A stretch of 5,675 nt of DNA from Aquisalimonas sp. (GTDB lineage Bacteria; Pseudomonadota; Gammaproteobacteria; Nitrococcales; Aquisalimonadaceae): contig SLMR01000144.1 in assembly GCA_007133445.1 (NCBI GenBank), forward strand, positions 1-5,675, given 5' to 3'. This document shows, in pieces, positions 1 through 5,675 of the stretch. Under the pieces are notes generated by a model that searched no databases, was not told the origin of the DNA, and worked only from the letters and a program-made list of their open reading frames with translations. The position numbers and the translations under genes were made by a program. Each line of letters starts with the position of its first letter. The first letter of the stretch is position 1.

Positions 1-606
1 ACCCTGCGCGACGGCTGGCTGCACACCGGCGACGCCGGCTTCATGGAGGACGACGGTCAGATCGTGGTGCTGGGGCGCGTCTCGGAGGTGGTGTACACCG
101 CAAGCGGCGAGCGCTTCATCCCCACCTGGGTAGAGAACCATCTGAAGTTCAGCCAGTACATCAAGGACGTGTGCGTCATCGGCGAGGGGCGCGACCATCT
201 CGCGGCCATCGTCTGCATCGATCTGGACGCGGTGGGCCACTGGGCGGAGGAGCATGGCGTTGCCTACACCTCCTTCGCCGACCTCTCCCAGAAACCCCAG
301 GTCTACGAGCTGATCCAGGACGTGGTGAACAAGGTGAACACCAAACTGCCGGAGGCGCTGGCAATCCGCCGCTTCGTCAACCTGCACAAGGAGTTCGACC
401 CCGACGACGGCGAGGTGACGCGCACCCGCAAGCTGCGGCGCAACGTCATCGACAAGCATTACGCGCCGATCATCGAGGCGCTCTACGACGGCAGCGCGGA
501 AATCGAGTTCGAGGCACAGATCACCTATGAAACCGGCGAATCCGGCGTGCTCAAGCGCCATCTCGCCATCCGTGATCTCCCCGCCACCGGTACCAAACGA
601 GGCTGA
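1..606 (+). CDS. Long-chain-type acyl-CoA ligase (AMP-binding enzyme), C-terminal part, 5' truncated by window edge
   Basis: The reading frame is open from base 1 to the TGA at 604-606, giving 201 residues of the C-terminal end. The enzyme should activate a carboxylic acid with ATP to an acyl-adenylate and then transfer it to CoA in the cytoplasm. Residues 5-11 of the fragment read GWLHTGD, the A7 motif. Residues 25-45 (GR...SGERF.P..VE) match the A8 hinge motif. RTRKLRR at 141-147 matches the A10 motif, and K144 is the expected adenylation lysine, so the visible part looks intact. The roughly 40 residues after A10 form a tail seen, as far as I recall, in ligases encoded inside Liv-type operons. 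An internal ATG at base 43 is not the start, because A7 lies upstream of it. The livH gene begins 5 bp after the stop, so the ligase is almost certainly co-transcribed with the transporter. Acyl chain specificity cannot be read from this part. Confidence 0.93.
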   Translation, partial: TLRDGWLHTGDAGFMEDDGQIVVLGRVSEVVYTASGERFIPTWVENHLKFSQYIKDVCVIGEGRDHLAAIVCIDLDAVGHWAEEHGVAYTSFADLSQKPQVYELIQDVVNKVNTKLPEALAIRRFVNLHKEFDPDDGEVTRTRKLRRNVIDKHYAPIIEALYDGSAEIEFEAQITYETGESGVLKRHLAIRDLPATGTKRG

Positions 607-611
607 CCGAC

Positions 612-1493
612 ATGGCTTACTTTCTGGAACTGCTGGTCAACGGTGCCCTCACAGGGATGATGTACAGCCTGGTGGCGCTGGGCATCGTGCTGATCTACAA
701 GTCCGCCGGCGTGCCGAACCTGGCCCAGGGGGCCATGGTCATGCTCGGCGCCTACTTCGTGTGGATGTTCACCACCATGGCGGGCATCCCCCTCTACGTC
801 TCGATCGTACTAGCGATCGTGGCGATGTTCGCCTTCGGGCTGCTGGCGGAGCGGCTGCTGCTGCGCAAGATGGTGGGGCAGCCCATCATCATGATCGTCA
901 TGCTCACCCTGGGGCTGGAGATCTTCCTGCGCGGGCTCGGGCCCGGCCTGCTCGGCGCGGCACCGAAATCCCTGGATCTCGGCATCGACCTGACGCCGAT
1001 CATCGTGGGCGAGGTGTTCATCAACCGCGACTACCTGGTCGGCGGCACGGTGGCCCTGTTCCTCATTGGCCTGTCACTGCTGTTCTTCCGCACCCGGCTG
1101 GGCACCAAGTTGCGTGCCGTCTCCGATGACCACGTCTCGAGCTGGTCCGTGGGCATCTCGGTGGAGCGCGCCATCGGCATTTCCTGGGGCCTGGCGGGCC
1201 TGTGTGCGGTGGCAGCCGGCACGCTCTGGGGCTCGGTCCAGGGCGTGGACTGGACCCTGTCCGCCCTGCTCTTCCCGGCCATTGCCGTGGTCATCCTCGG
1301 CGGGCTGGACAGCATCGTCGGGGTGCTCGTCGGCGGACTGATCCTCGGCATCCTCGGCAGCGTCATTCCCGGATACGTCGATCCGATCGTGGGTGGTGGC
1401 ACGCGCGACGTGGTGACCTCCCTGCTCATCCTGCTGACCATCCTGGTCCGGCCGCACGGCATCTTCGGCCGCGAAGACATCGAGAGGGTCTGA
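612..1493 (+). CDS. livH: Branched-chain amino acid-type ABC transporter permease, LivH family
   Basis: This 293-residue, strongly hydrophobic protein is one of the two membrane subunits of a HAAT (Liv-type) ABC importer. It has about eight predicted membrane segments and the usual LivH length. Family hallmarks are the N-terminal NGALTGMMYSLVALG stretch, NLAQGAMVMLGAY at about 36-48, a cytoplasmic coupling loop at about 160-180 (R.RLGTKLRAVSDD...GI) that contacts the ATPase, GGLDSIVG around 235-242, and the C-terminal RPHGIFG at 280-286 (RPxGxFG is typical). GAGG-like bases at 599-602 overlap the end of the ligase gene and sit 9 nt before the ATG, suggesting translational coupling. It would pair with the LivM subunit encoded 4 bp downstream. 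Its family assignment is firm; the transported substrate is not known. Confidence 0.95.
   Translation: MAYFLELLVNGALTGMMYSLVALGIVLIYKSAGVPNLAQGAMVMLGAYFVWMFTTMAGIPLYVSIVLAIVAMFAFGLLAERLLLRKMVGQPIIMIVMLTLGLEIFLRGLGPGLLGAAPKSLDLGIDLTPIIVGEVFINRDYLVGGTVALFLIGLSLLFFRTRLGTKLRAVSDDHVSSWSVGISVERAIGISWGLAGLCAVAAGTLWGSVQGVDWTLSALLFPAIAVVILGGLDSIVGVLVGGLILGILGSVIPGYVDPIVGGGTRDVVTSLLILLTILVRPHGIFGREDIERV
1482..1487 (+). promoter_or_regulatory. Ribosome binding site of livM inside the end of livH
   Basis: GAGAGG lies 10 nt before the livM ATG at 1498 and inside the last codons of livH. Together with the 4-bp gap between the genes, this supports the ATG at 1498 as the start and suggests coupled translation of the two permeases. 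Confidence 0.6.
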
Positions 1494-1497
1494 TTCC

Positions 1498-2571
1498 ATG
1501 TTCTATCGTCTGTCCGGAGTCCACCACACCCGCTACGAGACGGCCCGGCAGCTGTGGCCGGTGCCCGCCGACCGGCGCATCGTCCTGGCGCTGCTGGCGC
1601 TGGCCGTGGCCGCACCGCTGTTCCTCTCGGATCTCTACCTCACCAGCTACATGCTGCCGTGGCTGGTCTGGAGCGCAGCGGCCCTGTCACTGACCCTGCT
1701 CATGGGCATCGCCGGCCAGCTGCACTTCGGCTTCGCCGCGGTCATGGCCATCGGTGCGTACTCGAGTATCCACATCGTCCGCGCGGGCTGGCCCTTCGAG
1801 ATCGCCCTGATCGGTGCCGGGCTCACCGCCGCGGTGATCGGCTGCATATTCGGCGCCGCGGCGCTCCGGGTGAAGGGGCTGTATCTGGTCATGGCCACGC
1901 TGGCCATGCAGTACCTGGTGGACTGGGTCATCATCAACGTGCCGGCCATCTCCGGCGGTGCCCAGGCCACGCTGCAGACACCGGATGTCACCTTCCTGTT
2001 CGTGCCCTTGCAGGGTGACTGGGCGCTGTACTACGGCGCGTTGCTGTGGGCGGTGATCGTCACCCTGTTCGTGCTCAACGTGAAGCGCACCAGCTTCGGG
2101 CGCGCCCTGGTGGCGGTGCGGGACAAGGACTACGCGGCGTCGATCATCGGCGTGAACAGCTTCCGCTACAAGCTGCTCGCCTTCTTCGCCAGCTCATTCC
2201 TGGGCGGGGTGAGCGGCGCGATTCTGGCCTTCTGCTACTACCAGGCGGTCACGCCGGAGCAGTTCGGCTTCAACGTCTCCATCCAGCTCGTGGCCATGGT
2301 GCTGGTGGGCGGCCTGGGCAGCGTGATCGGCGCCTACCTGGGTGCCGGGTTCGTGCTGCTCGCACCCATCTTCCTCACCAACATGGTGGCCTACGCGGCG
2401 ATCCAGGGGTGGCTGACGGTGTCGTCCAACCTGCTGGCGCACATCCCGCTCATGGCCTATGGCGCACTGATTATCGGCTTCCTGCTGTTCGAGCCACTGG
2501 GGCTCGCGAAGATCTACGACAACATCAGGAAATACTTCCTGGTCTGGCCGTTCCGGCACTCCCGGAGCTGA
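1498..2571 (+). CDS. livM: Branched-chain amino acid-type ABC transporter permease, LivM family
   Basis: This 357-residue membrane protein is the second permease subunit of the Liv-type importer. A hydrophilic N-terminus of about 28 residues precedes the first membrane segment. LivM hallmarks follow: GIAGQLHFGFAAVMAIGAY at about 70-88 (usual form GQxSLGxAAFxxIGAY), LRVKGLYLVMATLA at about 123-136 (usual form RxRGxYFAxxTLA), the SGGAQ loop near 152-156, the cytoplasmic coupling loop R..FGRALVAVRDKDYAA.IIGV at 197-220, and GGLGSVIGAYLGAGF near 275-289. It is expected to form a heterodimer with LivH in the inner membrane. GQLHFGF in place of GQxSLGH is a small departure that may reflect substrate or clade differences. 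No internal stop or frameshift is visible. Confidence 0.95.
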   Translation: MFYRLSGVHHTRYETARQLWPVPADRRIVLALLALAVAAPLFLSDLYLTSYMLPWLVWSAAALSLTLLMGIAGQLHFGFAAVMAIGAYSSIHIVRAGWPFEIALIGAGLTAAVIGCIFGAAALRVKGLYLVMATLAMQYLVDWVIINVPAISGGAQATLQTPDVTFLFVPLQGDWALYYGALLWAVIVTLFVLNVKRTSFGRALVAVRDKDYAASIIGVNSFRYKLLAFFASSFLGGVSGAILAFCYYQAVTPEQFGFNVSIQLVAMVLVGGLGSVIGAYLGAGFVLLAPIFLTNMVAYAAIQGWLTVSSNLLAHIPLMAYGALIIGFLLFEPLGLAKIYDNIRKYFLVWPFRHSRS

Positions 2572-2595
2572 GGCGGCCTGGAAGACAACACAACG

Positions 2596-2601
2596 AGGAG
2601 G
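2596..2601 (+). promoter_or_regulatory. Strong ribosome binding site of the binding-protein gene
   Basis: A perfect AGGAGG lies 7 nt before the ATG at 2609, within the 37-bp gap after livM. It is the best Shine-Dalgarno sequence in the window. That fits the need for a binding protein to be made in excess over the membrane subunits. I see no convincing separate promoter in this gap. Confidence 0.8.
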
Positions 2602-2608
2602 AGTCACC

Positions 2609-3856
2609 ATGCGACGGTTCATCAAGGGTCTCACAGGGGCGTTGGCCGCGGCGGCACTGACCGCCACCGGCACTGCCAGCGCCGACAAGGAGCCGATCAA
2701 GTTCGCCTTTCCCCAGGACTTCACGGCGGTCTACACCTTCGTGACCGACGAGTACAACCAGGGGCAGCGCGATTACCTGCGGCTGATCAACGAGGAAGGC
2801 GGCATCGACGGACACATGTTCGAAGCCCTGGTGCGGGATACCGGCAACGAGCCGCAACGCGGCCTGGAAGCCTACAACCGGGCGCGGCGTGAAGGCGCGG
2901 TACTGGTAGACTTCCTGAGCACGCCGGTGTCACGGGCCGCGGTCAACCGCGTGCTCAATGACGAGATCGTCATGATCACCGCACTGCACGGTCGCGGGGA
3001 CGCCAGTGACGGCACCACCTTCCCCTACATCTTCCCGCTCATGGCCACCTACTGGTCCCAGGCCACGTTGCTTGCCAACTACATCGAGGAAAACCACGAC
3101 GGCCTGGAAGGCAAGCGCATTGCCCACGTCTACATCGACTCGCCGTTCGGCCGCGAGCCGGTGCCCGTCATGGAAGAACTGGCCGAGCAGAAAGGGTTCG
3201 AGTACCGCACTTTCGCCTACCCCAGCCCCGGCACGGAACAGTCCGCCACCTGGTCGGACGTCCGCCGCTATCAGCCGGACTTCGTCATGCTCTGGGGCGC
3301 CGGTGGCGGCCAGCCCGTGTCCGTGCGTGAGGCAATCCGCAACGGGATCGACCCGGAGCGGCTCCTTTCCGTGGTGTGGATGGCCGAGACCGACGCCCGC
3401 ACCGTTGGCGCCGAGCGCGCAAAGGGCCTGAAGCGCTTCGAGGCGGTGGCCACCGGCACCGACTACCCCATCATCGAACGCATCAAGGAGAAGGTGATCG
3501 ACGCCGACAAAGGCACCGGCGACAGCGAGAATGTCGGCACCACCTACTACAACATCGGCGTGGCCACCATGGCCGTGGCGGTGGAAGGTGCCCGCAAGGC
3601 CATGGAGGAGTACGGCGCACCGCTGACCGCCGAGAAGCTGCGGGACGGCATCCGCATGCTGGAGAACTATGACGCCGAAGGCCTGATGCCGCCGGTGACC
3701 TTCTCCGGGGAGGACCACCAGGGGGGTGGTTACGGCCGCGTCTCCCAGTGGAACGGCGAATCCTGGGAGCCCATCACCGACTGGTTCACCGCCTACCAGG
3801 ATCTCGTGTGGGAGGAGATCGAAAAGGACGCCGAAGGCTTCCGCGAAGGCCGGTAA
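2609..3856 (+). CDS. Periplasmic substrate-binding protein of the Liv-type ABC transporter (type-1 periplasmic binding fold)
   Basis: This 415-residue protein should capture the substrate in the periplasm and deliver it to the LivH/LivM pair. Residues 1-25 form a Sec signal peptide: basic MRRFIK, an alanine-rich core, and a signal peptidase I site after ASA before D26. I see no cysteine in the protein, so it is not a lipoprotein. The mature part fits the Peripla_BP_6 pattern: an N-terminal strand with FAFP, then YLRLINEEGGIDG (typical of 'xxxxINxxGGIxG'), LVRDTGNEP.RGLEAYNR, then VDFLSTPVSRAAVNRVLND. The second lobe begins near GKRIAHVYIDSPFGRE and includes the PDFVMLWGAGGG strand. It is longer than E. 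coli LivK/LivJ (about 370) and close to binding proteins linked to acyl-CoA ligases. The position between livM and livF, and the strong AGGAGG, support co-expression. Its ligand could be a branched-chain amino acid, a carboxylic acid or an amide; sequence alone does not decide. Confidence 0.93.
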   Translation: MRRFIKGLTGALAAAALTATGTASADKEPIKFAFPQDFTAVYTFVTDEYNQGQRDYLRLINEEGGIDGHMFEALVRDTGNEPQRGLEAYNRARREGAVLVDFLSTPVSRAAVNRVLNDEIVMITALHGRGDASDGTTFPYIFPLMATYWSQATLLANYIEENHDGLEGKRIAHVYIDSPFGREPVPVMEELAEQKGFEYRTFAYPSPGTEQSATWSDVRRYQPDFVMLWGAGGGQPVSVREAIRNGIDPERLLSVVWMAETDARTVGAERAKGLKRFEAVATGTDYPIIERIKEKVIDADKGTGDSENVGTTYYNIGVATMAVAVEGARKAMEEYGAPLTAEKLRDGIRMLENYDAEGLMPPVTFSGEDHQGGGYGRVSQWNGESWEPITDWFTAYQDLVWEEIEKDAEGFREGR

Positions 3857-3867
3857 TTGTCGCTGAT

Positions 3868-3895
3868 CCGCCGGCGGGCCCATGCCCGCCGGCGG
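3868..3895 (+). other. Perfect 12-bp GC hairpin between binding-protein and ATPase genes
   Basis: Arms at 3868-3879 and 3884-3895 are exact inverted complements around a 4-nt CCAT loop. The stem is entirely G and C. No run of T follows (next bases CTTCCC), so it is not a standard intrinsic terminator. It starts 11 bp after the binding-protein stop. By analogy with intercistronic hairpins in binding-protein operons, it may protect the 3' end of the upstream message or reduce expression of the ATPase gene. The role is inference; the structure is direct from the sequence. Confidence 0.8.
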
Positions 3896-3920
3896 CTTCC
3901 CGGACGACGGAGAGCAACCC

Positions 3921-4751
3921 ATGACTGCAGAGGCAGCACAGGCAACCGGCACCGCCACGGACAACGTGCTCACCATGAGCAACGTGGAGGTGATCTACGA
4001 CAAGGTGTTTCTTGCCATCAAGGGCGTGTCCCTGGAGGTGGGCAACGGCCAGATGGTGGCGCTGCTGGGCGGCAACGGCGCCGGCAAGAGCACCACGCTG
4101 AAGACCATCAGCGGCCTGCTGGCCCCGGAGCGCGGTGAACTCACCCGAGGCCACGTGCACTTCTTCGGCGAGGATCTGGCGCCACTGAGCGCCGCACAGC
4201 GCGTGGCGAAAGGGCTGGTGCACGTTCTCGAAGGGCGGCGCATCTTCGGGCACCTGACGCCGGAGGACAACCTCCTGGCCGCCTACCCACTCGCCGGCAA
4301 CCGGGGGCGCTACCAGGAGTTGCGGGACCAGGTGTTTACCTACTTCCCGCGCCTGAAGGAGCGGGCCCGCACCAAGGCCGGCTACCTCTCCGGCGGTGAG
4401 CAGCAGATGCTCGCCATCGGCCGCGCGCTGATGACGGAACCGAAACTGCTGATGCTGGACGAGCCGAGCCAGGGGCCGGCACCGGTGCTGGTGGAGGAGA
4501 TCTTCGCCATCATCCGCGACATCAACACCAAGGAAGGCGTCAGCGTGCTGCTGGTGGAGCAGAACGCCACCGCCGCACTGGAGATCGCCCACCACGCCTA
4601 CCTGGTGGAAAACGGCCACATCGTCATGAGCGGCGAAGCCGACGTGCTGCGCAGCAACCCGGATGTGCAGGAGTTCTACCTGGGCGGCACCGGCAAGGTG
4701 GATTATCACAACGTCAAACACTACCGCCGGCGCAAGCGCTGGCTGGCCTGA
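3921..4751 (+). CDS. livF: ABC transporter ATP-binding protein, LivF family, with basic C-terminal tail
   Basis: This 276-residue cytoplasmic ATPase powers the importer. It has Walker A GGNGAGKST at 50-58, the LivF-type EGRRIF Q-loop region at 104-109, the ABC signature LSGGEQQM at 156-163, and Walker B LLMLDEP at 176-182. LVEQN at 211-215 replaces the usual switch histidine, which is normal in LivF proteins. The D-loop reads SQGPAP instead of the common SLGLAP. After the point where E. coli LivF (237 aa) ends, YLGG at 253-256, there is a basic tail of about 20 residues ending in HYRRRKRWLA. The start chosen is the ATG at 3921, which has GGAGAG at 3909-3914 six nt upstream. An in-frame ATG at 3882 would add 13 residues but lies in the loop of the GC hairpin and has no ribosome binding site. 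The LivG partner is not in the window. Confidence 0.94.
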   Translation: MTAEAAQATGTATDNVLTMSNVEVIYDKVFLAIKGVSLEVGNGQMVALLGGNGAGKSTTLKTISGLLAPERGELTRGHVHFFGEDLAPLSAAQRVAKGLVHVLEGRRIFGHLTPEDNLLAAYPLAGNRGRYQELRDQVFTYFPRLKERARTKAGYLSGGEQQMLAIGRALMTEPKLLMLDEPSQGPAPVLVEEIFAIIRDINTKEGVSVLLVEQNATAALEIAHHAYLVENGHIVMSGEADVLRSNPDVQEFYLGGTGKVDYHNVKHYRRRKRWLA

Positions 4752-4807
4752 GGAACCGCCATCATGACCAGCACGGCGCTGCGTCTCCCCTGCCTCCCGC
4801 GACGGGT
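4752..4807. other. Convergent gap between ATPase and thioesterase genes
   Basis: These 56 bp separate two genes that are transcribed toward each other. I searched for a hairpin followed by a T run on either strand and found none, so termination here may depend on Rho or lie within the opposite gene. No small gene is supported. Confidence 0.4.
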
Positions 4808-5239
4808 TCAGCGGGCAGCGGTTACCGCCATGGTGACGGTGGCCTTGGAGACCATGGGCGCCGCACGGTCCGGACCCGCATGCACGGTGGATTCCGCCAC
4901 CATCAGCGTGCGTCCCGGGCGCAGCACATCGGCCCTGCAGAACAGCATCTCGCCCACAGCGGGGCGCAGCAGGTTCACCTTGTACTCCACGGTGAGTATG
5001 ATCTCGTCGGCTGCCACCAGGCTGAATGCGGCGCAGCCCGCGGTGTGGTCCGCAATGCTGCCCTGGACACCGGCGTGGACGTACGCATCCTGCTGCCAGT
5101 GGTCCTGGCGCACCGGCAGCCGCGTGGCGCACCAGCCCGGGCCGACGTCGACCAATTCCACGCCCAGGGCCTGCATGAAGCGGGCGCCGGCAACAATCCC
5201 CGCGACACGCTCGCGGTATTGCGGATCCTTGGGTTCCAT
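4808..5239 (-). CDS. PaaI-like hotdog-fold acyl-CoA thioesterase
   Basis: This 143-residue protein has the usual length and layout of the PaaI/4HBT thioesterase family, which hydrolyses acyl- or aryl-CoA thioesters in the cytoplasm. An N-terminal helix region (about 1-23) leads to MQALGVELVDVGPGWCATRLPV. The core reads YVHAGVQGSIADHTAGCAA at 53-71, corresponding to the family's HGG...LAD.A motif. D64 aligns with the catalytic aspartate of E. coli PaaI, and HAG replaces HGG. VEYKVNLLRPAVGE at 84-97 is the typical second half. The start is well fixed: two codons upstream in frame is a TGA, with no ATG, GTG or TTG between. The gene is convergent with the ATPase gene, 56 bp away, and reads away from the MerR gene. 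A housekeeping role in freeing CoA when acyl-CoA accumulates would fit the neighbouring ligase. The exact substrate is unknown. Confidence 0.9.
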   Translation of the reverse strand: MEPKDPQYRERVAGIVAGARFMQALGVELVDVGPGWCATRLPVRQDHWQQDAYVHAGVQGSIADHTAGCAAFSLVAADEIILTVEYKVNLLRPAVGEMLFCRADVLRPGRTLMVAESTVHAGPDRAAPMVSKATVTMAVTAAR

Positions 5240-5288
5240 GACTCAATCCCGTGTTTTCCTGCCGCGCCACCCTGCGGCCTTGGCTGCC

Positions 5289-5317
5289 ATGTTACGTTTA
5301 CGTAAACGGCATGTGAA
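5289..5317 (-). promoter_or_regulatory. Candidate leftward sigma-70 promoter for the thioesterase gene
   Basis: Read on the minus strand, TTCACA (5312-5317) matches five of six bases of the -35 consensus. After exactly 17 bp comes TAACAT (5289-5294), which matches four of six bases of the -10 consensus. Transcription would start about 40-45 bp before the thioesterase ATG. The spacer contains the 14-bp palindrome, so a protein bound there would overlap RNA polymerase. A weaker rightward candidate (TTGGCT at 5280-5285, TAAACG at 5303-5308, 17-bp spacer) would serve the MerR gene and also overlap the palindrome. Confidence 0.5.
5295..5308. promoter_or_regulatory. Perfect 14-bp palindrome, likely operator of the MerR-family regulator
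   Basis: CGTTTACGTAAACG is a perfect inverted repeat in the divergent intergenic region, and it is AT-rich compared with its surroundings. MerR-family dimers bind palindromes between the -35 and -10 elements, often of their own gene or a divergent one, and this palindrome lies in just that position. The ACGT-centred sequence also resembles what I recall of LiuR-type sites, but I could not check that. With a 17-bp spacer rather than the 19-20 bp of classical MerR-activated promoters, repression is the more likely mode. Confidence 0.6.
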
Positions 5318-5341
5318 TCAGGACGGGAGTCTCTAGCGAAC

Positions 5342-5675
5342 ATGGAAGCGATTCGGCAGGTTGAAAGCGCTCCGGCGTACACCATCGGTGAGCTGGCCCG
5401 GGAGTTCGACATCACCCCGCGGGCCATCCGCTACTACGAGCACCAGGGCCTGCTGCAGCCGGTGCGCGAGGGGCAGAAGCGGCTGTACCGGCGCCGTGAC
5501 CGGGCACGCCTGAAGCTCATCCTGCGGGGCAAGCGCCTGGGCATGACGCTGAGCGAGATCCGCGAAACGTTCGTGCTCTACGACCAGGCCCACGGCGAAT
5601 CGCGGCAGTTGCAGTACTACCTGGGTGTTCTGGACGAAAAGCGCGAACAGCTCAAGCAGCAGCGGCGGGACATCG
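5342..5675 (+). CDS. liuR: MerR-family transcriptional regulator, LiuR-like, 3' truncated by window edge
   Basis: The frame is open from the ATG at 5342 to the window end, giving 111 residues. YTIGELAREFDITPRAIRYYE at 13-33 is the N-terminal MerR helix-turn-helix. It is followed by the wing GLLQPVREGQKRLYRRRDRARL at 36-57 and the second helical pair KLILRGKRLGMTLSEIRE at 58-75. From about 88 the sequence becomes a charged helix rich in Q, E, K and R, the start of the dimerisation coiled coil. The R.RLKLILRGKRLG.TL.EI pattern is close to LiuR, the MerR-type regulator of leucine/isovalerate and other branched-chain degradation genes in proteobacteria. No cysteine is seen so far, but metal- or redox-sensing cysteines would lie beyond the visible part. 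An in-frame TAA at 5303-5305 with no start codon before 5342 fixes the start. The possible ribosome binding site GGGAG (5325-5329) is rather far away at 12 nt. The name is by resemblance. Confidence 0.88.
   Translation, partial: MEAIRQVESAPAYTIGELAREFDITPRAIRYYEHQGLLQPVREGQKRLYRRRDRARLKLILRGKRLGMTLSEIRETFVLYDQAHGESRQLQYYLGVLDEKREQLKQQRRDI

Noticed and set aside
802..819. Two CGATCG palindromes separated by TACTAG inside livH
   Set aside because: It looks like a composite inverted repeat, but it lies in a conserved membrane segment (SIVLAIV) and is explained by codon choice. There is no promoter or gene boundary nearby.
3868..3900. Rho-independent terminator after the binding-protein gene
   Set aside because: The stem is strong but has no following T run, and livF continues in the same direction with its own ribosome binding site. 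It is reported as an intercistronic hairpin instead.
2930..3982. 350-codon open frame on the minus strand opposite the binding-protein gene
   Set aside because: The opposite strand encodes a complete binding protein with signal peptide and AGGAGG. The antisense product has repetitive G/V/H/D composition and no domain.
3786..5270. 494-codon open frame on the minus strand across the ATPase and thioesterase genes
   Set aside because: It is antisense to the clear LivF-type gene and overlaps the thioesterase in another frame. Its translation is low-complexity, rich in H, R, A and G, with no recognisable domain, as expected from high-GC shadow frames.
4764..5336. 190-codon plus-strand open frame beginning just after the ATPase gene
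   Set aside because: It lies antisense to the thioesterase, which has a catalytic motif and a fixed start. The plus-strand product has no family resemblance.
1..5675. tRNA or rRNA genes, CRISPR arrays, insertion sequences, phage or attachment sites
   Set aside because: No cloverleaf-like sequence, regularly spaced repeats, transposase motifs or flanking direct repeats were seen. Coding genes fill nearly the whole window.

Overview
The window is GC-rich, tightly packed bacterial chromosome with proteobacterial-looking protein sequences. The gene content (a Liv-type ABC transporter containing an acyl-CoA ligase gene, next to a LiuR-like MerR regulator) suggests a gammaproteobacterium, perhaps a halophilic or Ectothiorhodospiraceae-like lineage. 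That placement is inference; nothing in the window fixes the taxon.

Region 1 (1-4751, + strand) is a five-gene operon segment. In order it holds: the 3' end of a long-chain-type acyl-CoA ligase (AMP-binding family); a LivH-type permease; a LivM-type permease; a periplasmic type-1 substrate-binding protein with a Sec signal peptide; and a LivF-type ATPase. The first three genes are separated by only 4-5 bp. The binding-protein gene has its own strong AGGAGG ribosome binding site after a 37-bp gap. A perfect 12-bp GC hairpin separates it from the ATPase gene. The partner ATPase (LivG) is not in the window and would be expected upstream of the ligase.

Region 2 (4808-5239, - strand) is a PaaI-like hotdog-fold thioesterase gene, convergent with the transporter operon.

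Region 3 (5240-5341) is a 102-bp divergent intergenic region. It carries a perfect 14-bp palindrome placed exactly inside the 17-bp spacer of a good leftward promoter candidate.

Region 4 (5342-5675, + strand) is the 5' part of a MerR-family regulator resembling LiuR, the regulator of branched-chain amino acid and acyl-CoA catabolism. It runs off the end of the window.

Together the genes suggest a regulated module in which an organic acid or branched-chain compound is bound in the periplasm, imported by a Liv-type ABC transporter, activated to a CoA thioester by the co-transcribed ligase, and buffered by a thioesterase that releases CoA. The substrate cannot be read from the sequence, and 'branched-chain amino acid transporter' is only the family name.
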